DNA from: JAAYTL01 sp031460505
GTDB lineage: Bacteria > Bacillota > Clostridia > Tissierellales > Tissierellaceae
NCBI GenBank assembly: GCA_031460505.1
Contig: JAVKTT010000003.1
Location: 124,001 to 188,000, forward strand
Reading direction: 5' to 3'
Length of the DNA stretch: 64,000 bases
Positions within the stretch are counted from its first letter, which is position 1, and every line of letters starts with the position of its first letter. Positions 61,849 to 64,000 of the stretch are shown piece by piece. A model generated the notes under the pieces. It worked only from the letters and a program-made list of their open reading frames with translations, made no database searches and was not told where the DNA came from. A program made the position numbers and the translations under genes.

Positions 61849-63906
61849 TTATATATTTCTATTTAAAATATTATATATTAAAATAACTGCCTCTTGTCTC
61901 GTTAAATTATCTTTTGGTCTGAAGTTTCCTTCTGCTCCCCCATTTATAAGCCCTAGTCCTTTAGCAATTGCAATATGTCCTCTTAAATTGTCCGATATCT
62001 CATCTGCATCCTCAAACTCTAGTAAATATATATTTCCTAGAGTATTTAATGGTTCCTGGCCAAAGGCTCTAATAATGTACTTTACAGCTTCTTCCCTAGT
62101 AACTATTGCTTCCATGTTTTTTTCTTCTTCTTCCAAAATACCTTCTCTAATAAACCTTTCATATAAATAGCTTATATCTTGATAGGAATATATATCCTTA
62201 GTTTGACCAAGTAATTGAAGGAATTCTTTCTGATTTATATCTTGCTTTGGCTTAAATTCCTCTCCCTCAAACAAAGTAATGTATCTTTGTAATTTTTGAA
62301 TCTGCTCCTTAGCAAAACTATTTTCAATATCTTTATATTCTTTTAAACCTGTTCTTTCCATCATCTCTTTTCTGCTGTCTATTACTTCTGCTTTTATAGC
62401 ATCAACTACTAAATATTTATCTTTAAAATCATATACCAGCCTGACATTTTTACTTTCTTTTTCACTCTTATCAGTTTGATATTCTAATTTAAACTCTCTG
62501 TCTTCTAGTAGTAGCTCTTTAGCCCTATCCTTTTCTACTATAATTTCTGGGGACTCAAACTCTGTATCAGTCCAGTTATAATTATATGATACTACATTAC
62601 CAGTAACCTTACTTAAAGCTATCCTAAACCCTTCATTTTTAACCTTTATATCGTTTACTTTTCTTATAAATAGGAAAGTTGATATATTATTTACACCATA
62701 AGCTAAATCAGCGCTTTCTTCGTCTAAATACTCTACTTCTTTATACTTTTCAGGATAATTACTTTTTATAACTTCTTTTGCCTTTTCAAGTAATTCCTTA
62801 TTAGTAAACGTTGATTCCTCAGAATCTTCCCCTCGAGATCCAGGTTCCGAATAATTTAATATTTTCCCTGTATTAGCATTGATTCTAGCACTCACACCGC
62901 TTCCGTGGTTTCCTGAATATTTCATGACCATTACTTCCCATATATATGTATCCTTTTCTTTATTACCCTTTAATTTATGATCCCTAACTTCATATCCTTC
63001 TCCCAGTTTAAATGTATCTAGTATACTTTCACTTGCTTCTTTCCTAGAGATTACTTTTTTAGAATCTACCAATTTATTTTCTTCTTCAATTGATAACCTT
63101 TCCATATTCTCGTTTGATAAAGAGCCATATACAGAATAGGTATATTTATATGAGGTAGTCACCATATCCTTACTTTTAGCATCTACTGTTTTATCTGTAT
63201 TTACAATGTTATATCCTAAAGATGACTTTACATCTTTATCTGTTTCTTTCACTTCATAGGCTAATTCTAGATCAATATTATTTTTATATATTTCCTTGGC
63301 TTCATCCTTTGAGATAATACCTTCTGTATCTGGAAACTCTAAATCCTCATTCCAATTAATATTAAAACTAGCTACTTCTCCAGTTTGATTATTAACATTA
63401 ATATATATATTGTTCTCATTAAATACTAAATCGTTTTCTACCATTACATAATTATAAGTATAGCCTCTCAAATTATCTCTACCATAGAGTTCATCTTCAT
63501 TCATAGCTTTGATTTTATCTAAAATATCAGGATATAATTTTTTAATAAAATCCCTAGCTGCCTTTTCCCCTTGTTCCCTAGTTGTTTTAGGAAATGTATA
63601 TAGAGCTGGTTGATGACTGCTATACTCACCTTCAGAATAACCTATTATCTTTCCTTCTTTATCAATAGTAACATTAATATAGCCCTTTTCACCTCTCCAA
63701 CCGTAGTTTATAACTTTGTTGTCGTCATAGTCATACTCATACTTATCAAAATCCGAATAATCCTGCCCTATTTCAAATAATGTCCTAAGCTTTTCAAGGT
63801 TATTGTCCAAATTACCCTCTTCTGCATATCCAATAGATGGCATAGATGTAATTAATAGTGTCAATACCAATCCAAGTATTATCGATTTTAACTTTATATT
63901 TTTCAC
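61849..63906 (-). CDS. Exported YcdB/PepSY-like protein with C-terminal SLH domains
   Basis: A 685-residue secreted protein: signal peptide (about 1-28, ending near IGYAEE), two or three YcdB/YcdC-type repeats (about 40-500) with pairs like VNNQTGEVASFNINWNEDLEFP and VSKVTGNVVSYNYNWTDTEF-type strands, and SLH segments from about 555 (KQDINQKEFLQLLG, EAIVTREEAVKYIIRAFG, GLGLINGGAEGNFRPKDNLTRQEAVILIYNILNR). It is probably held on the cell wall by SLH binding to secondary polymer. YcdB-like domains may inhibit or regulate peptidases; function here is unknown. Only 94 bases of upstream sequence are in the window. Confidence 0.86.
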   Translation of the reverse strand: MKNIKLKSIILGLVLTLLITSMPSIGYAEEGNLDNNLEKLRTLFEIGQDYSDFDKYEYDYDDNKVINYGWRGEKGYINVTIDKEGKIIGYSEGEYSSHQPALYTFPKTTREQGEKAARDFIKKLYPDILDKIKAMNEDELYGRDNLRGYTYNYVMVENDLVFNENNIYINVNNQTGEVASFNINWNEDLEFPDTEGIISKDEAKEIYKNNIDLELAYEVKETDKDVKSSLGYNIVNTDKTVDAKSKDMVTTSYKYTYSVYGSLSNENMERLSIEEENKLVDSKKVISRKEASESILDTFKLGEGYEVRDHKLKGNKEKDTYIWEVMVMKYSGNHGSGVSARINANTGKILNYSEPGSRGEDSEESTFTNKELLEKAKEVIKSNYPEKYKEVEYLDEESADLAYGVNNISTFLFIRKVNDIKVKNEGFRIALSKVTGNVVSYNYNWTDTEFESPEIIVEKDRAKELLLEDREFKLEYQTDKSEKESKNVRLVYDFKDKYLVVDAIKAEVIDSRKEMMERTGLKEYKDIENSFAKEQIQKLQRYITLFEGEEFKPKQDINQKEFLQLLGQTKDIYSYQDISYLYERFIREGILEEEEKNMEAIVTREEAVKYIIRAFGQEPLNTLGNIYLLEFEDADEISDNLRGHIAIAKGLGLINGGAEGNFRPKDNLTRQEAVILIYNILNRNI

Positions 63907-64000
63907 AATATCCCCTCCCTAGATTCAGTATATACTAAATTTATCTAATTTTCCATATAATTGGATAAATTATCAATAATCATATTAATTTGAATATATG

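Noticed and set aside
1..64000. tRNA, rRNA, CRISPR arrays, intact insertion sequences, prophage genes
   Set aside because: Looked for on both strands; no cloverleaf, rRNA motif, regularly spaced repeat set or transposase/integrase gene was recognised.

Overview
The window is AT-rich (roughly 30% GC by eye) and looks like a chromosomal segment of an anaerobic, spore-forming Clostridia/Tissierellia-type Firmicute. The evidence is clear AGGAGG-type ribosome binding sites, a gerA-type germinant receptor operon, the anaerobic (early cobalt insertion) cobalamin pathway, a Mn-type superoxide dismutase and Firmicute regulators. No rRNA, tRNA, CRISPR array, intact transposase or prophage was seen.

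Region 1 (1-19.3 kb, all minus strand) is a near-complete corrinoid locus. A Cys-rich small protein, an EamA transporter and cbiA come first. They are followed by a cobalamin riboswitch and cbiP-cbiB-cbiL, an embedded BtuFCD-like ABC importer, cobD-cbiK-cbiC-cbiD-cbiE-cbiT-cbiF-cbiG-cbiH-cbiJ and a CGGC-like protein. A second cobalamin riboswitch then precedes cobT-cobU-cobS (cobS runs off the window). The most striking point is that both side-chain amidotransferases appear to have lost glutaminase function. CbiP has a neat internal deletion of its whole glutaminase domain but keeps its normal C-terminal tail, and CbiA has Ser in place of the nucleophilic Cys. This suggests ammonia-fed corrin amidation.

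Region 2 (19.3-30 kb, minus) holds a YkvA-like protein, an HD hydrolase, a six-gene dlt-like surface acylation operon (Ig/transglutaminase protein, DltA-like ligase, carrier protein, MBOAT, SGNH-like protein, lipoprotein), DegV and an OmpR-type two-component system.

Region 3 (30-43.7 kb) holds a ZIP transporter; an arsenic operon (arsR-acr3-arsC-arsP-thioredoxin-like) with a palindrome inside a perfect consensus promoter; the plus-strand MoxR/DUF58/transglutaminase operon; an ABC-F ATPase; sodA behind a Fur-like box; an Lsa-like antibiotic-resistance ABC-F gene preceded by a leader with a 7-codon ORF and a terminator (attenuation); and a TRIC/UPF0126 channel.

Region 4 (43.7-54.6 kb) holds gerKA-gerKC-gerKB, a lipoprotein beta-carbonic anhydrase, an AlkD-like glycosylase, a geranylgeranyl-reductase-like flavoprotein, an XRE/DUF2975 pair, a MASE3-PP2C phosphatase and an orphan CrtI-like desaturase bracketed by diverged repeats.

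Region 5 (54.9-64 kb) is a hydroxy-acid/acid-sugar catabolic cluster (GntR regulator, LarA-family protein, APC permease, enolase-superfamily dehydratase) with two decayed duplicates, a homing-endonuclease remnant, REP-like inverted repeats, and an SLH-anchored YcdB-domain protein.
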